Shown here: positions 1 to 10,010 of the stretch, piece after piece
How positions within the stretch are numbered: position 1 is the stretch's first letter
Layout of the letters: each line of letters opens with the position of its first letter
Origin: Bacteroidaceae bacterium
GTDB lineage: Bacteria; Bacteroidota; Bacteroidia; Bacteroidales; Bacteroidaceae
Assembly (NCBI GenBank): GCA_017631315.1
Contig: JAGBTN010000012.1
Coordinates: 186,001 to 250,000, forward strand
Direction: 5' to 3'
DNA length: 64,000 nt
Notes under the pieces: generated by a model
What the model was told of the DNA's origin: nothing
The model's input: only the letters and a program-made list of their open reading frames with translations
Databases searched by the model: none
Program-made: the position numbers and the translations under genes

Positions 1-22
1 TAAATGAAACAACCCCCATTTA

Positions 23-301
23 TTACTTTTTACATTTGTTAGATAGAGCATACCAAGTGTCCGTTCCTGGAACATATGTGCATGTTTGACAATACCTAAC
101 TTGACAGCCGTCTTTTTCTGTAATAGTACTATAGCAAGTATACTCTTTTGTTGTACTTTCTTGTGTAGAAAGTGCTTCCACATTCTGGATTAGCAAGCTT
201 TTGTACTTACAAGCATTTGTCTCAAATGTCTTTTTGGCAACAGAAGTTGCGATGGCAACAGCTGCAATGCATGGCAGCATAAAAAGATTTCTCTTTTTCA
301 T
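23..301 (-). CDS. NVEALA-family small secreted peptide (NVEALS variant)
   Basis: A 92-residue protein starting with a lysine/arginine-rich n-region and a hydrophobic stretch (residues about 5-22), then the sequence LLIQNVEALS, then a mature part with several cysteines (CYSTITEKDGC, CQTC, C near the end). The NVEALS box is the hallmark of the Pfam NVEALA family, short peptides of Bacteroidales whose function is not established. A longer reading begins 27 nt upstream, but the start at MKKRNLF matches the sister peptide at 10089-10403, which shares the leader (PCI-AVAIAT, TNA, NVEALS). It lies downstream of the membrane-fusion gene, which suggests it is cargo or a co-regulated product of that exporter. 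The family call is firm; the role is inference. Confidence 0.85.
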   Translation of the reverse strand: MKKRNLFMLPCIAAVAIATSVAKKTFETNACKYKSLLIQNVEALSTQESTTKEYTCYSTITEKDGCQVRYCQTCTYVPGTDTWYALSNKCKK

Positions 302-359
302 AAAAATAATAATTAAAATGTTAAACATATCGGGCTACGCCCTTTTTATTTTCTATTTA

Positions 360-1454
360 TTAATTAACATTCACTATCACCTCTGTACCATCGGCAAGGT
401 TTAGATTGCCGGAGGTTATGACAATATCACCTTCCTTAATAGTTGTCTCTTTACGCTGACAGCCCGTGATGGCAAAGGAACTGATGTTGGAATGTACCAC
501 ATCGACGTAGGTCCAAACTGCCCTCCCCTCTTCCAAAAGGAAGATGACTTGATAGCCGTCCCGCTCTACAACAGCGTCCTTGGGGACGACAAACATGTGC
601 TGCATCTTTTCTTCTACGATAACACGCACATTCATACCATCCAATAAAGTGTTTCCCCTGTTACTGAGTTGTGCCTTGATTTTCACTAAGCCTTTGTCAT
701 CTACCAATGGATTTATCTCTGTCACTCTACCCTCGTATTGGATGCTGTCCTGCACAAAGGGCGTCACCTTGACTTTTTGACCAATGCGTACGCCTAAGAG
801 TTCTGCCTCCAGTATTCTGAATTCTACCTCAAAGTCCGAGTCATCTACCAACGTACAGACTTTGTCATTCTTCTGGAAACGCTTTGCTTCTAAGTCTGCT
901 ATTCTTCCGCTGAATGGGGCATACAGGTTGCATTCCTCCAGCGCCTTCTTGGCTGATTGCAGTTGAAACTTGGCTGAATAATAGCCAGACATCACTTCGG
1001 CACGTTCAATGACATCGGCAGGGACAGCATTCATGTCATTATACCCTAAGCTTATAAGCTTGTCTGTCAGTTCCACCTTCGCACGTTGCAGTTCATGCTC
1101 GGCCTTCTCCAGTTCACGCTGCCTGTCCTGCTTGTCCAATGTGGCAATCAATTTGCCTTTGCTTATGTGTTGCCCTTCCCTGACAAAGACTTCCGCAATG
1201 ATGCCTTGCCCATTGAAATTCAACTCACTCTTTGCCTTGGCACGAAGACGGCCATTGCATACGATTTGCTTGTTAAACTCTTTCTGATGCAGTACCATCG
1301 TATCTACATACGTTTCGCTCATTTGCTGTTGGTGCATCTCCATCCCGGAACCATCCTTGTTCTCTTCTTTGTTGGAGGTACATGCTGCCACCAGGATAAA
1401 CGCAGCTAACAAGTGTAAGGCTTTATTGCCCTTTTCTCTTATCATATTTTCCAT
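360..1454 (-). CDS. Membrane-fusion (HlyD/RND adaptor) lipoprotein
   Basis: A 364-residue periplasmic adaptor. The N-terminus has a short signal ending in a lipobox (LVAAC, Cys about residue 25). It is followed by a barrel-sandwich (biotinyl-lipoyl-like) half with the GLY/ALA-rich strand IIAEVFVREGQHISKGKLIATLD, a helical hairpin (about 110-170), the second lipoyl half (LYAPFSGRIADLEAKRFQ) and beta-barrel/membrane-proximal domains with the usual VVPKDAVVERDG segment. Such proteins link an inner-membrane pump (RND or ABC) to a TolC channel. It starts 3 nt after the TolC gene's stop, so they form one operon. The inner-membrane pump is not in the window and could lie to the left. Confidence 0.88.
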   Translation of the reverse strand: MENMIREKGNKALHLLAAFILVAACTSNKEENKDGSGMEMHQQQMSETYVDTMVLHQKEFNKQIVCNGRLRAKAKSELNFNGQGIIAEVFVREGQHISKGKLIATLDKQDRQRELEKAEHELQRAKVELTDKLISLGYNDMNAVPADVIERAEVMSGYYSAKFQLQSAKKALEECNLYAPFSGRIADLEAKRFQKNDKVCTLVDDSDFEVEFRILEAELLGVRIGQKVKVTPFVQDSIQYEGRVTEINPLVDDKGLVKIKAQLSNRGNTLLDGMNVRVIVEEKMQHMFVVPKDAVVERDGYQVIFLLEEGRAVWTYVDVVHSNISSFAITGCQRKETTIKEGDIVITSGNLNLADGTEVIVNVN

Positions 1455-1456
1455 TT

Positions 1457-2934
1457 TTATTTATTGTCTATTGCTTTGTCTATGTCAACCAAGATGTCCC
1501 TGTCTGCCGTCCAGTCATATAGTGTGGACTTTTGCAGACTGTAGTAGTCAGACCAAAAAGTATTGAGCTGACTGATATATTGTGTCTTGGCAGAAGTCAT
1601 TTCCTGCAGAGCAGTATTGAGGTCTGTCACGGAAACTGTGCCTGCTTCGTACCTGCGTCTCATGATGTCATAACGTTCCTCTGCGATCTCCTGTGCACGA
1701 AGGGCATTGCGACATTGTGCAGGCTGGGCATTGAACTGCATCACTTTCTTACGCAGCTCCTGAATATAATCCTGGTGCGTTTTTTCTTGTTGCGTCCTTA
1801 CAACTTCTAACTGAGCCTGCGCCATGCGGACACGACCTTTGCTTACGCCCCAGTCAAAGATAGGAAGGCGAAGCGTCAGACCTACAATCTCGTTGTCAAG
1901 TAGCTTCCTATATGCACCAGCAAAGTTGTCGGCTGTCTGCATGAAGCCTAATTCTCCGCTTAATGTCACTTGAAGACCCTTGTTTGCTTTGGCTTGAGCC
2001 AGAGTTTTTCTGCGTTAAGCATTTCCAAGCGCAGTTCTTTGGTGTGAGAGGAATTGGCGATAGCTTTCTGTAGTACCTCATCCATGCCGACAACGAGGTC
2101 TGGTACATTATAAGGTGGCACCAGTTCTGATGCTTCGTAATCTGTTACGCGCAAATATGAAAACAGATTATATTTGGCATCGTCCAAGGTGATACGATTG
2201 TTCCCCTCTGCTACACGGGCATTCAAAACGGACAGTTCCATCTGTAAGACTTCGCTTTTGGTGGTTGTACCTAATTCCAGACGCTTCTGTGCCATTGCAT
2301 ACAGTGTTTCCCTGTCTGCGAGGGTTGCCTTGCTTTGCTGATAGTTGGATTGTGCAAACAGGACATTGAAGAAGAGTGTTGTCACCCTGATAGCGATGTC
2401 CTGCATGGCAGAGGCATAGCGCTTCTGTGCTATCTCATATTCTAACGGCGCTGTCTTCTTTTGCCATTTCAGGGAGTTGAAAGAACGAAGAGGTTGGGTA
2501 TAGCTGACACGCAAAGGCTGAGAGTTATATGTCGTCTCTTTGTATGTGAACTGGTCCAGGCGGTGAAGATATGACATTAAAGAGACGGTACCGCCTGTTG
2601 CAGCAATCTGTTGATCGACAGACAACGTGAGACTGTTGCTCAGTGTGTTGTTGCTGACGTATGACAAGCGTCCGTCATCATAGTTACGGGTTTCCACAAG
2701 GGAGCGGTTATAGTTCATCAGACCGCCACTAAGGTTTATTGATGGAAGCAGCTCTGCCTTGAAGCTTCGATATGTCCAATAACTTGCAAGAAAGGAGAAA
2801 TGTGCCGATTTGGCATCCAAGGAATTCTCCTGAGCTATCTGTATGGCATTGCCGAGGGTAACTTGCTGGGCAAAAACGCTAGATGACAACAATAATGTCA
2901 TCAAAAAAGTTATTATATTATACCTTTTCTGCAT
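1457..2934 (-). pseudogene. TolC-family outer-membrane channel, frameshifted
   Basis: The N-terminal part (signal peptide with SSSVFAQQ cleavage region, then TolC helical repeats) is in one frame and the C-terminal part (second repeat, LPIFDWG motif) in another. Reading across the T5 run at 2005-2009 (A5 on the coding strand) with one extra A restores LNAEKTLAQAKANKGLQ joined to VTLSGELGF, which is the normal TolC sequence there. This is therefore a one-base deletion in a homopolymer: a real inactivating or phase-variable mutation, or a sequencing error. Intact length would be about 492 residues. The start at 2934 precedes a clean signal peptide (MQKRYN) and sits 28 nt after a consensus promoter. 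Confidence 0.88.
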
Positions 2935-2961
2935 ATTTATCATTTGTTTCGATTTCGTCTG

Positions 2962-2993
2962 CAAAGGTATGGTGTTCTGATAACATACACAAA
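2962..2993 (-). promoter_or_regulatory. Promoter of the TolC-adaptor operon
   Basis: On the minus strand TTTG (2990-2993), a 20-bp spacer and TACCTTTG (2962-2969) fit the Bacteroidales housekeeping promoter exactly. The initiation point would fall about 20 nt upstream of the chosen TolC start. This gives the exporter genes their own promoter, separate from the upstream cluster. Confidence 0.75.
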
Positions 2994-3177
2994 CGCCATC
3001 TGTCATACAAAAGTACATTTATACATAATATAACAAAAATTCATACTTTTGTATTACATTCAAACAAGATAGATGTTATATTAACCTTTCTGTACTATTG
3101 TACAACAATTTCGGTATAAGGCATATTGATATTTTCATTCATTCTCTCGTTTTTCTAGTGATTGTATGTCTCTCATA

Positions 3178-5142
3178 TTACCACCACACCTGTTTCCCGT
3201 TCTCATAGGTAAAGATTCTTTCTTCTGTACCTTTTGTGAGATCTCTTAGAAGATATAGTGCATTCTGTGGTACACCCTTATATTTCACAAACACATTTTT
3301 GGCACGTTTCCTTCCCATACTTACCCATTTATCGTTCCAATAAAAAAGCTCGTATTCATCACCTATTTCCACACTATTCCCATCTCCACGACCATAGTAG
3401 ATGAGGTGGTCAACTTTCATAGGCTTTCCAAGGTCCAAACCAGCCCAACAACCTTCACCGCGTGGTGCATCAAATGAAGTCAAGATGTTGCCATCAAACA
3501 CCGTCTCTTTCAGATGTTCTGGATTGTTATACCATGAACCATCTGTGCCGATTACCTGTCCTAGAAGTCTTGTCGTATCCCCTTTGGCATAAAACATCAC
3601 CTCTGCTATGCTACAGAATGTGGAATATCTGTTGTTGGTATAACGCCAATAGCGGCAAGGAGGTATGGAGTCGGGTATATTGACATGCTGGCCAGATGCT
3701 TTACCCTCTTGAATTCGATGTACAACATAGTATTTTTTGAAGTTTGCATCGTTGGAAGCCTGAAATTCACCGTCTTTCAGTCTAGGAACAAATTCATAAG
3801 TACGTTCCTTTGTGGGAAATTTCCTTGCAAGTTTCATTTCCATTTTCCTTTTCATATCAGGAATCTTTTTTCTCACCTTCCCATTATGGTCCAAAATAAA
3901 GGGCTCTGCTATCGGTTTCATCTGGGCATTAACGTATATTACAGGTAGATACATTGCATTCTCACCAACATCCTTGAAAGTCGCCTTGTTGTTCTTAATG
4001 GTTCCGTATGCCACAGGCACCCATTCCTGATTGTCAAACGCAAGTAAATAGGCATATTTGTTGGGGGTACTTTCAATCTTCAATGTTACATCACTGCATT
4101 TTATTATTCCTCTTGTAACATCACGAATGAAAACATTACGGAACGACTTTGGAACAAACTCTCCACTATTATTGATTCTTACAAGCTCTATATTAGGAGA
4201 ATAGGTGCGCCTATAGATTTTTGTCATGACTTCCTCCACGCTAGTCTGTTGACCTATCTGTCCAGTAATGCCATCAAACGGGATGTTCTTGCCATCATCA
4301 GAAAGAAGTACATTCCATGTATGTCCCAGACTACGCTTAGCCCACTGTGGAGTAAAGTGAACCATTACAGGTATACCATGACTACGAAGAATCGTTGTAG
4401 CCATAGATACATAATCATTACAACGTCCAAAGGGCAATTTAGCACGATATTCTGTTGGGATATTAGCATAACGAATGGGATTACCCATTTGGGGATGAAT
4501 AGAGTCTGCAAGAGTCTTGTTCAAATTCTTCACAGCAGCATAGGCAGAATTTCGCAGCTGGTCACAATACTCAAGTCCTGTAAGTTTTTCCGAAAGGAAT
4601 GTCTTCAGTCGAGATCTCCAGTTGTCCAAAGGTTGTAAATCATCTGCCTTATAAGGAAGGATCCATTCACAAAAGTCTTCAAAACATATGTGTTTAGCCC
4701 AAGGACCATGCTGCCAGTCATAAAAGGCTATATCTATATTCTGAATCAAATAATCTGCTGTTATTATTTGGCAATCCTGCACTATTTTCAAGCTGTCTAT
4801 CCCCTTTCTTTGTGCCACTCTGTCTATAGAGTCACGCATGGCATCATTGTTCCTGTCTTCCTTCATATTTTCAATTACAGAATCAACGGCAAGTGCATAC
4901 CTGTTGATGGCGGCAGTGTCAACGTATGAAAAGTGCCCTGGCATATATTTTATTAGGAATTTAGCCGCCTCCAACTTAAGAGAATCACCTGTATAATGAT
5001 CCAGCACTTTTTGCAGTTCAGCACGGTTAGGACCAGCCAACTCCAATGCCTGTTCCAACATAACTTCCTCTTCACTCTTCTGGCACGCAGGGAATAGTGT
5101 ACATAACAATACCAGAATTATCAAATAACTTTTCTTCTTCAT
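3178..5142 (-). CDS. Transglutaminase-like lipoprotein with discoidin-like C-terminus
   Basis: A 654-residue lipoprotein (lipobox LFPAC, Cys about 20). The central transglutaminase-like core shows the expected triad in order: Cys in FGRCNDYVSMA (about 238), His in LGHTWNV (about 273) and Asp in IPFDGITG (about 289). The C-terminal 150 residues resemble an F5/8-type (discoidin) carbohydrate-binding fold (YWRYTNN, AEVMFY, FDGN, WAGLDLGKP). Family members act as proteases, amidases or transglutaminases, so it could trim or crosslink a peptide at the cell surface. Its start overlaps the stop of the preceding gene (TAATG), so it ends a tightly coupled operon. The substrate is unknown; a role on NVEALS peptides is inference. 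Confidence 0.8.
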   Translation of the reverse strand: MKKKSYLIILVLLCTLFPACQKSEEEVMLEQALELAGPNRAELQKVLDHYTGDSLKLEAAKFLIKYMPGHFSYVDTAAINRYALAVDSVIENMKEDRNNDAMRDSIDRVAQRKGIDSLKIVQDCQIITADYLIQNIDIAFYDWQHGPWAKHICFEDFCEWILPYKADDLQPLDNWRSRLKTFLSEKLTGLEYCDQLRNSAYAAVKNLNKTLADSIHPQMGNPIRYANIPTEYRAKLPFGRCNDYVSMATTILRSHGIPVMVHFTPQWAKRSLGHTWNVLLSDDGKNIPFDGITGQIGQQTSVEEVMTKIYRRTYSPNIELVRINNSGEFVPKSFRNVFIRDVTRGIIKCSDVTLKIESTPNKYAYLLAFDNQEWVPVAYGTIKNNKATFKDVGENAMYLPVIYVNAQMKPIAEPFILDHNGKVRKKIPDMKRKMEMKLARKFPTKERTYEFVPRLKDGEFQASNDANFKKYYVVHRIQEGKASGQHVNIPDSIPPCRYWRYTNNRYSTFCSIAEVMFYAKGDTTRLLGQVIGTDGSWYNNPEHLKETVFDGNILTSFDAPRGEGCWAGLDLGKPMKVDHLIYYGRGDGNSVEIGDEYELFYWNDKWVSMGRKRAKNVFVKYKGVPQNALYLLRDLTKGTEERIFTYENGKQVWW

Positions 5143-6893
5143 TATTGTATTTCGTTTGTACCGAATTCAGTATAGATTAAAGATTTTGCCTCTTCTTTCA
5201 TCTGCTTCGTGGCTGGCGAAATAATTTTCTCATGGAAAGAAACAACCTTCTTGGCGTATTCTTTTGCTTTCTTGCTGTTTCCTGTCTCCTTGTAGAGTTG
5301 CATCAACAGATAGAGAGGGTATATGCGGTTTGGCATAATAGAAAAAGCTTTCTTGTAAGATTTCTCTGCAAGGTCCGAATAACCCATATCCTTGTAGTTG
5401 TTGCCCATAAGAACATAAAACATCGGATCAGCACTTACCAAAGTCCCTTGCCTAAGCATATCGTTACTGTCATTATATCTACCATGTGTACGTAGTGTCT
5501 TCCCAAAGTCAAAAAGGAAACGGGGATTATCGTACTCAAATGGCAATAATTCATAGTAATCTTTAAAAAAAGCTTCATTCACCATCCCTGCAAACATTTG
5601 ATAATCTCTATCAGCATTATAGCGTATCTGTAGCTGTTTTATAATCAGATAAGAAGGTAAAATCAGCAACAGTGATAATACAAACCACGCATATCGTACC
5701 CTACTGTCACTCTGTTGACTATGAACAGATGCCACCCAAGCTGCCACCATAACAAAGATTATTCTGTATGGCAATAATTCAAACGGGTAGGAGAACATGG
5801 AAAATATCAATAGAGATAGCATCCCATAGAATAATGGCTTACTATGTTGCCAAAGCAGAAACAACATGTAGCCTACCATGATAATGCAAAGAAGCATGCC
5901 AATAATGCCTTGTTCAACCAATACTTTCAGTAAGTCATTAAAGGCATAGTCTGTTACGCCGCCAGAAGCAAATAAAGCAGATGAAGGGTTATTAGCATAC
6001 AACTCTGTAATCCCGTTAGCACTAGCGTGTAAGAAGCCTCCAATTCCAACGCCTGTCCATGGATAGTGTAGCCATGTAGTCAGTGCTGATAGCCATATCA
6101 GAATACGCCCATCTGCAGAACCTTGCTTTATGAAGTAGAACAACACACACATTACTATGCACACCGCCCATACAAACCAGCGCCAAGGCCAATAGCTCTT
6201 CCTGAACATCCATAGCCCTACAATACCAAAAGAAATAAAAGCAGCTCTGCTCCATGTGGCAGGCAATAGCACAAACATTAGTCCTGTAGTTCCCATGATG
6301 ATGTGTTTCTGCCAGTTTTTTTCCACTTCTTGCATCCATGCCAGACCTATAACTGCTCCCAGCATCAGAAAGGCAGAGTAGGGACCTGGATTCTGGAATG
6401 TGCCTGTCAGTAAATACAAATAGTATCTGCTTGTGCCATTTAACATTTGGGAAAGTCCCAATCCTGCTTCATATACGCCACATACCAACAGCCCACCCAT
6501 AATCCATTTGGATGATAGCTTCCCATGTGCCATCAGACAACGCAAGCAGAAATACAGCAAAACCATCTCTATGGTCTTTAAGAATGCTGTGGCACAAGGA
6601 TACTCTGTACCTAACCATACTCGCATAACGTAGTACAGAGTACCAACGGCAACCAATACATCCAACCAGCCCCAGCTACCTTTCGCTTTCTCGCAGATCT
6701 TGGAGGGTATAAACCATAGCATTACAGCCATAGCCAGTATAACCATAATACCACACAATAGTCTTATGTCAGCCTCTGCCCAACGAACTTCCACGGGTGC
6801 TAAAGTCAGCCATAGCAACATAAATGGGCCAAGGATAATTGACAGAACCCTGGGCAGTCCTATTTCCTTACAAATTTTCGGTATCCTCTTCAC
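5142..6893 (-). CDS. Wzy/O-antigen-ligase-like membrane protein with TPRs
   Basis: A 583-residue protein with about ten to twelve hydrophobic segments through residue about 420. A Wzy_C/O-antigen ligase-type loop holds SADGRILIW, HYPWTGVGIGGF and a large periplasmic stretch. About 150 C-terminal residues have TPR-like helices (DPMFYVLMGNNYKDMGYSD, IYPLYLLMQLYKETG). Family members transfer or polymerise lipid-linked glycans, and some glycosylate proteins. It overlaps the signal peptidase gene by 26 nt. Its presence among peptide-processing genes suggests glycan transfer to an exported product, but nothing in the sequence proves the acceptor. Confidence 0.75.
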   Translation of the reverse strand: MKRIPKICKEIGLPRVLSIILGPFMLLWLTLAPVEVRWAEADIRLLCGIMVILAMAVMLWFIPSKICEKAKGSWGWLDVLVAVGTLYYVMRVWLGTEYPCATAFLKTIEMVLLYFCLRCLMAHGKLSSKWIMGGLLVCGVYEAGLGLSQMLNGTSRYYLYLLTGTFQNPGPYSAFLMLGAVIGLAWMQEVEKNWQKHIIMGTTGLMFVLLPATWSRAAFISFGIVGLWMFRKSYWPWRWFVWAVCIVMCVLFYFIKQGSADGRILIWLSALTTWLHYPWTGVGIGGFLHASANGITELYANNPSSALFASGGVTDYAFNDLLKVLVEQGIIGMLLCIIMVGYMLFLLWQHSKPLFYGMLSLLIFSMFSYPFELLPYRIIFVMVAAWVASVHSQQSDSRVRYAWFVLSLLLILPSYLIIKQLQIRYNADRDYQMFAGMVNEAFFKDYYELLPFEYDNPRFLFDFGKTLRTHGRYNDSNDMLRQGTLVSADPMFYVLMGNNYKDMGYSDLAEKSYKKAFSIMPNRIYPLYLLMQLYKETGNSKKAKEYAKKVVSFHEKIISPATKQMKEEAKSLIYTEFGTNEIQ

Positions 6894-7773
6894 AAGTTAC
6901 GTCTTTACATATTCTGTCAGAAATAAGTTCGTCTGTTCTCCTGTCCTTTGAATAGGAAATATGTGTTACCACACCTACAATATATTCTTCCGGAACGAGG
7001 CCCCAGTTTCTAGAGTCGTTGGAATCCATTACGTTGTCTCCCGCCATGAAATAGTAATTATGCTGGAAAGTATGACGCTTTAATGGCTTACCATCGCCAT
7101 ACACTATGTTCTTATCCCAATCCCATGATAAGGATTTTCCTGTTTCCCACTCTAAGTACATGCGGTAATAAGCTGCCATATATGGTGTAACAGCAACCAC
7201 ATCCCCCTTGCGCGGCACATAAACGGGAAGAAGATTCTTAATAGTCTGTTTTAGATGACCGTTATAAGGGAAAGCGCATGCTAATTCTCCAGGGAGGGAA
7301 GACTCTTCTATAGAACTGAGTTTTCTTTGTTCTTCTTCCACCCCCAACACGCCTTCATAATTGTTATTCTTGTAATACCCGTTATCTGACCAGATGGTAT
7401 CACCTGGCAATGCTATGCAACGCTTACAGAATACATTGTTAATTACAAAGCTGATATGCCAATTGTGCTGGGGATAGTTAAACACAACAATATCATTGTG
7501 TTTGATTCGTCTTGTACCCCGTGTGCGCAAACACTTGAGTTCACCGCCCTCGGAATTAAAGTCGAAATCCTTATAAATGCGAGCACCCATAATAGTCTTG
7601 TCCACAATTACCCTATCACCCGGCACCAGTGTGGGGCGCATGGAGTCTGTAGGGATAATAAACTGGTCAAATAAGAATGCACGGCACAGCAGCCACATAC
7701 CATACAGGCATATGGTAACGGTAGCAACGCCAAAAGAGATAGCCGAAATTCTATACACCCACTTCATCAGCAT
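6868..7773 (-). CDS. lepB: Signal peptidase I (cluster-dedicated)
   Basis: A 301-residue type I signal peptidase with one N-terminal membrane segment. The serine box is PTDSMRPTLVPGD (Ser about 42), followed by the lysine box CKRCIALPGDTI (Lys about 118), and the conserved terminal box is AGDNVMDSNDSRNWG. These are the S26 catalytic dyad and flanking motifs, so it should be active. A chromosome normally has a housekeeping copy elsewhere. This copy, overlapped on both sides by cluster genes, is probably specialised for leader removal from cluster-encoded exports. A start two codons later (MKWVYR) is possible. Confidence 0.92.
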   Translation of the reverse strand: MLMKWVYRISAISFGVATVTICLYGMWLLCRAFLFDQFIIPTDSMRPTLVPGDRVIVDKTIMGARIYKDFDFNSEGGELKCLRTRGTRRIKHNDIVVFNYPQHNWHISFVINNVFCKRCIALPGDTIWSDNGYYKNNNYEGVLGVEEEQRKLSSIEESSLPGELACAFPYNGHLKQTIKNLLPVYVPRKGDVVAVTPYMAAYYRMYLEWETGKSLSWDWDKNIVYGDGKPLKRHTFQHNYYFMAGDNVMDSNDSRNWGLVPEEYIVGVVTHISYSKDRRTDELISDRICKDVTCEEDTENL

Positions 7774-8228
7774 GTTTGTTTCCTTTCTTGTTTACATACA
7801 GACAGCACACAGGCAATAATTGCGAGTATGAGTAATACTACATTCTTGTAGAAAGACTCAGTAGGCGTGAGGTGAATCACCTCTCCAAAACATCCACAAG
7901 ACTCTACCTGCCCATATAGGCTCACCAGATTTAGATATGTAATGTAGGTAAAATACCCCAATACCAGGGTGTATACCATCACTATATATTTCCTTATTCT
8001 GGGCATAAATGCAGCTACACCTAATAATAACTCTGCAGTGCAAATGGCATAGGCCAGTAGCATCCCATGCCCACACAATGCATCAAGTCCCAGAAAGGCA
8101 CAGAAATCATCTATGGTCAAAGCAAAAGACCTTAGCCCTATCCACTTGAAGATGCTGGAAAGAATAAAAATAACACCAAGTAACCATGTGGTATAATGGC
8201 ATGCTTTTCCATAAAGTTTTGTGTACAT
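7767..8228 (-). CDS. MauE/DoxX-like redox membrane protein
   Basis: A 153-residue protein with four hydrophobic segments and the motif SCGCFGE (about 110-116). That Cys-Gly-Cys motif marks MauE-type membrane proteins, which are thought to pass electrons for periplasmic disulfide formation or reduction. It overlaps the signal peptidase start by 7 nt and follows a thioredoxin-like gene by 10 nt. Together they make a plausible redox pair for cysteine-containing peptides such as the NVEALS products. The exact redox direction cannot be read from sequence. Confidence 0.8.
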   Translation of the reverse strand: MYTKLYGKACHYTTWLLGVIFILSSIFKWIGLRSFALTIDDFCAFLGLDALCGHGMLLAYAICTAELLLGVAAFMPRIRKYIVMVYTLVLGYFTYITYLNLVSLYGQVESCGCFGEVIHLTPTESFYKNVVLLILAIIACVLSVCKQERKQTC

Positions 8229-8238
8229 ACTAAAGATT

Positions 8239-8820
8239 TTATTCTCCTTTTATTATTCTTTTATAAATATTTCGTAATTTTTCATTATATAATGGGTTTC
8301 CTACGCATAGAATCTCATTATTTTCGTTTAAAAGAAATACATGAAATAGCTGATTATCAGGAATTTGTTTATTTGACCTCTGAAAAACATTGGCTGTATC
8401 TAAATAAATAGGCCAATCTACTGAAGATTCCTCAACAATTTGCCGCACTTCCTGTATTTTCTTCTGTGAAGGAGAGAATATAAATACGAGTCTTGCACTA
8501 CGACAGCTGTCAAAGAAGAAATCCTGAGTCACTTCTTCCCAATTTGATATTCGGGAGACATTACAAGACGTACATTCTGTAGAGTCCGTAAACACTACCA
8601 GAGTGTACTTAGATATAGAATCCCTACCAACTAAATCATTGTATGTAATCACTGAGTTTGGAAAGCATTCCATATAAGAAAGACTCAGATTAATCTTTGT
8701 CGAAAGCATACTTGAAAGTATAGTTTCAACAGCATCGTTTCTTCTTATACAGGAGAAGATAAGCGCAATTGTAACTGTTAAAATTAGTACAACTATAATT
8801 AACCTATTCCTTAAATTCAT
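8239..8820 (-). CDS. Membrane-anchored thioredoxin-like protein
   Basis: A 193-residue protein with an N-terminal hydrophobic segment that ends in Cys (ALIFSC, a possible lipobox). A thioredoxin-like domain has TLVVFTDSTECTSCNV, where CTSC sits at the usual CxxC place after the first strand, and the late strand LLNENNEILCVGNP, typical of redoxins that accompany beta-propeller lipoproteins in Bacteroidota. It lies 13 nt after the propeller gene and 10 nt before the MauE-like gene. Low GC and rapid divergence make the subfamily uncertain. Oxidoreductase activity toward secreted cysteines is inferred. Confidence 0.65.
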   Translation of the reverse strand: MNLRNRLIIVVLILTVTIALIFSCIRRNDAVETILSSMLSTKINLSLSYMECFPNSVITYNDLVGRDSISKYTLVVFTDSTECTSCNVSRISNWEEVTQDFFFDSCRSARLVFIFSPSQKKIQEVRQIVEESSVDWPIYLDTANVFQRSNKQIPDNQLFHVFLLNENNEILCVGNPLYNEKLRNIYKRIIKGE

Positions 8821-8833
8821 AACATATAATAGA

Positions 8834-9976
8834 CTACTTTTTCAATGACAATAAATCATACTTATAGAGTTTATGTAGCTCAATGTTCCAGCCATAAAGT
8901 ATGCTTCTCTGATTATCCAAAGATAACCGATGAACAGGTTGTTCTAGTTTTATCTTACGAACAAGGTTCCCGTCCCAATCAAAAACATGAATAATATTAT
9001 ACCCCTTCTCAATTGGAATGTCATTTTGAGGGGAACCTATCCATAATGCATATATGTATTTATTATCAGTGACTACTCCACAATAACAAAACAATGAGTT
9101 TTCCATATCTGTCAAGAAAACATCTTCGTCCTGCGTATTCTTCATTCTATACCCACTTACTTTCCCTGTTTTAATATTCAATATGTTAATCTGCGGCAAG
9201 CGAGTCATAACTTCCACAAGTTTACTCCGATCGGGTTTTAGCGAAGAAAAAACATTAAAGAAGTTTGATGGTAACACCTTAGATTCTTTGTTATCAATAG
9301 GATGATCAAAAATATTAATCTCAGTTAACAACTTATTATCTTTAAGCGTTCTTATTTGATAATATGAATTTATTATTCTATCTTCAGATGATAAAGTTAC
9401 TGATGGGAAATATAAGAGTACAGAATCTTCCCCGATTATATATTGATTACAGAATGCAACGGGGGATTTATCCCGCCATGAATATAAAATAATGTTATCG
9501 TAAATTGTGGAGTCTTTTCTTATTGACTCTGTTATGTTCCATATCAAAAGTTTAGATTCATTTGGAGCAAATAACAACCCCTTCTTTTCATTTTGATTCT
9601 GATATATTTGAAAGATTGGTGATAATGACAAAAATTCTTTATGTCCACGACCTCGTGAACAGAATGAACCAATTTTTCCTCTCGTACCAAATTTTACAAT
9701 ATCAAAAGCCTTATCTCCATTATCGTTATAGAATATAGCCATCGAATCTATAACGTAAAAAAAAGATGAGTATATGCTATCTAACTCTATTTCCGTAGAA
9801 AGCAAGGAAACCTCAGATGCATCATCGATATAAAACTCTAGATTACCCTGGAAATTGTTATTTTTCGTACAAGAAAAAAAGAAAATGGAAATGAATAATA
9901 GCAGATATAAGTTTTTTACGGTGCGGTTGGAATCGTGTATTCTCCATAATAGCACATATGCGTCAGTACTTTTCAT
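8834..9976 (-). CDS. 6-bladed beta-propeller lipoprotein (BF3164/TolB-like)
   Basis: A 380-residue protein. A hydrophobic segment ends in FFFSC (lipobox), and the propeller contains the characteristic early motif FCSRGRGHKEF and repeated blade strands with W-D/NG turns (VFDWDGNLVRKI near the end). Such lipoproteins are common next to NVEALA genes in Bacteroidales; their function is unknown and they may bind a partner or peptide. The n-region is unusually long (about 22 residues), but no closer ATG or GTG start exists in frame. It is the first gene after the NVEALS peptide, separated from it by a strong hairpin. Confidence 0.75.
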   Translation of the reverse strand: MKSTDAYVLLWRIHDSNRTVKNLYLLLFISIFFFSCTKNNNFQGNLEFYIDDASEVSLLSTEIELDSIYSSFFYVIDSMAIFYNDNGDKAFDIVKFGTRGKIGSFCSRGRGHKEFLSLSPIFQIYQNQNEKKGLLFAPNESKLLIWNITESIRKDSTIYDNIILYSWRDKSPVAFCNQYIIGEDSVLLYFPSVTLSSEDRIINSYYQIRTLKDNKLLTEINIFDHPIDNKESKVLPSNFFNVFSSLKPDRSKLVEVMTRLPQINILNIKTGKVSGYRMKNTQDEDVFLTDMENSLFCYCGVVTDNKYIYALWIGSPQNDIPIEKGYNIIHVFDWDGNLVRKIKLEQPVHRLSLDNQRSILYGWNIELHKLYKYDLLSLKK

Positions 9977-10010
9977 TGTCTATGCAGAGTGGACTATCAA
10001 TTGAAACATT

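Noticed and set aside
331-345. Short GGGC-TAC-GCCC hairpin with T-run between the adaptor and NVEALS genes
   Set aside because: The stem is only 4 bp and the T-run is on the strand opposite to the genes.
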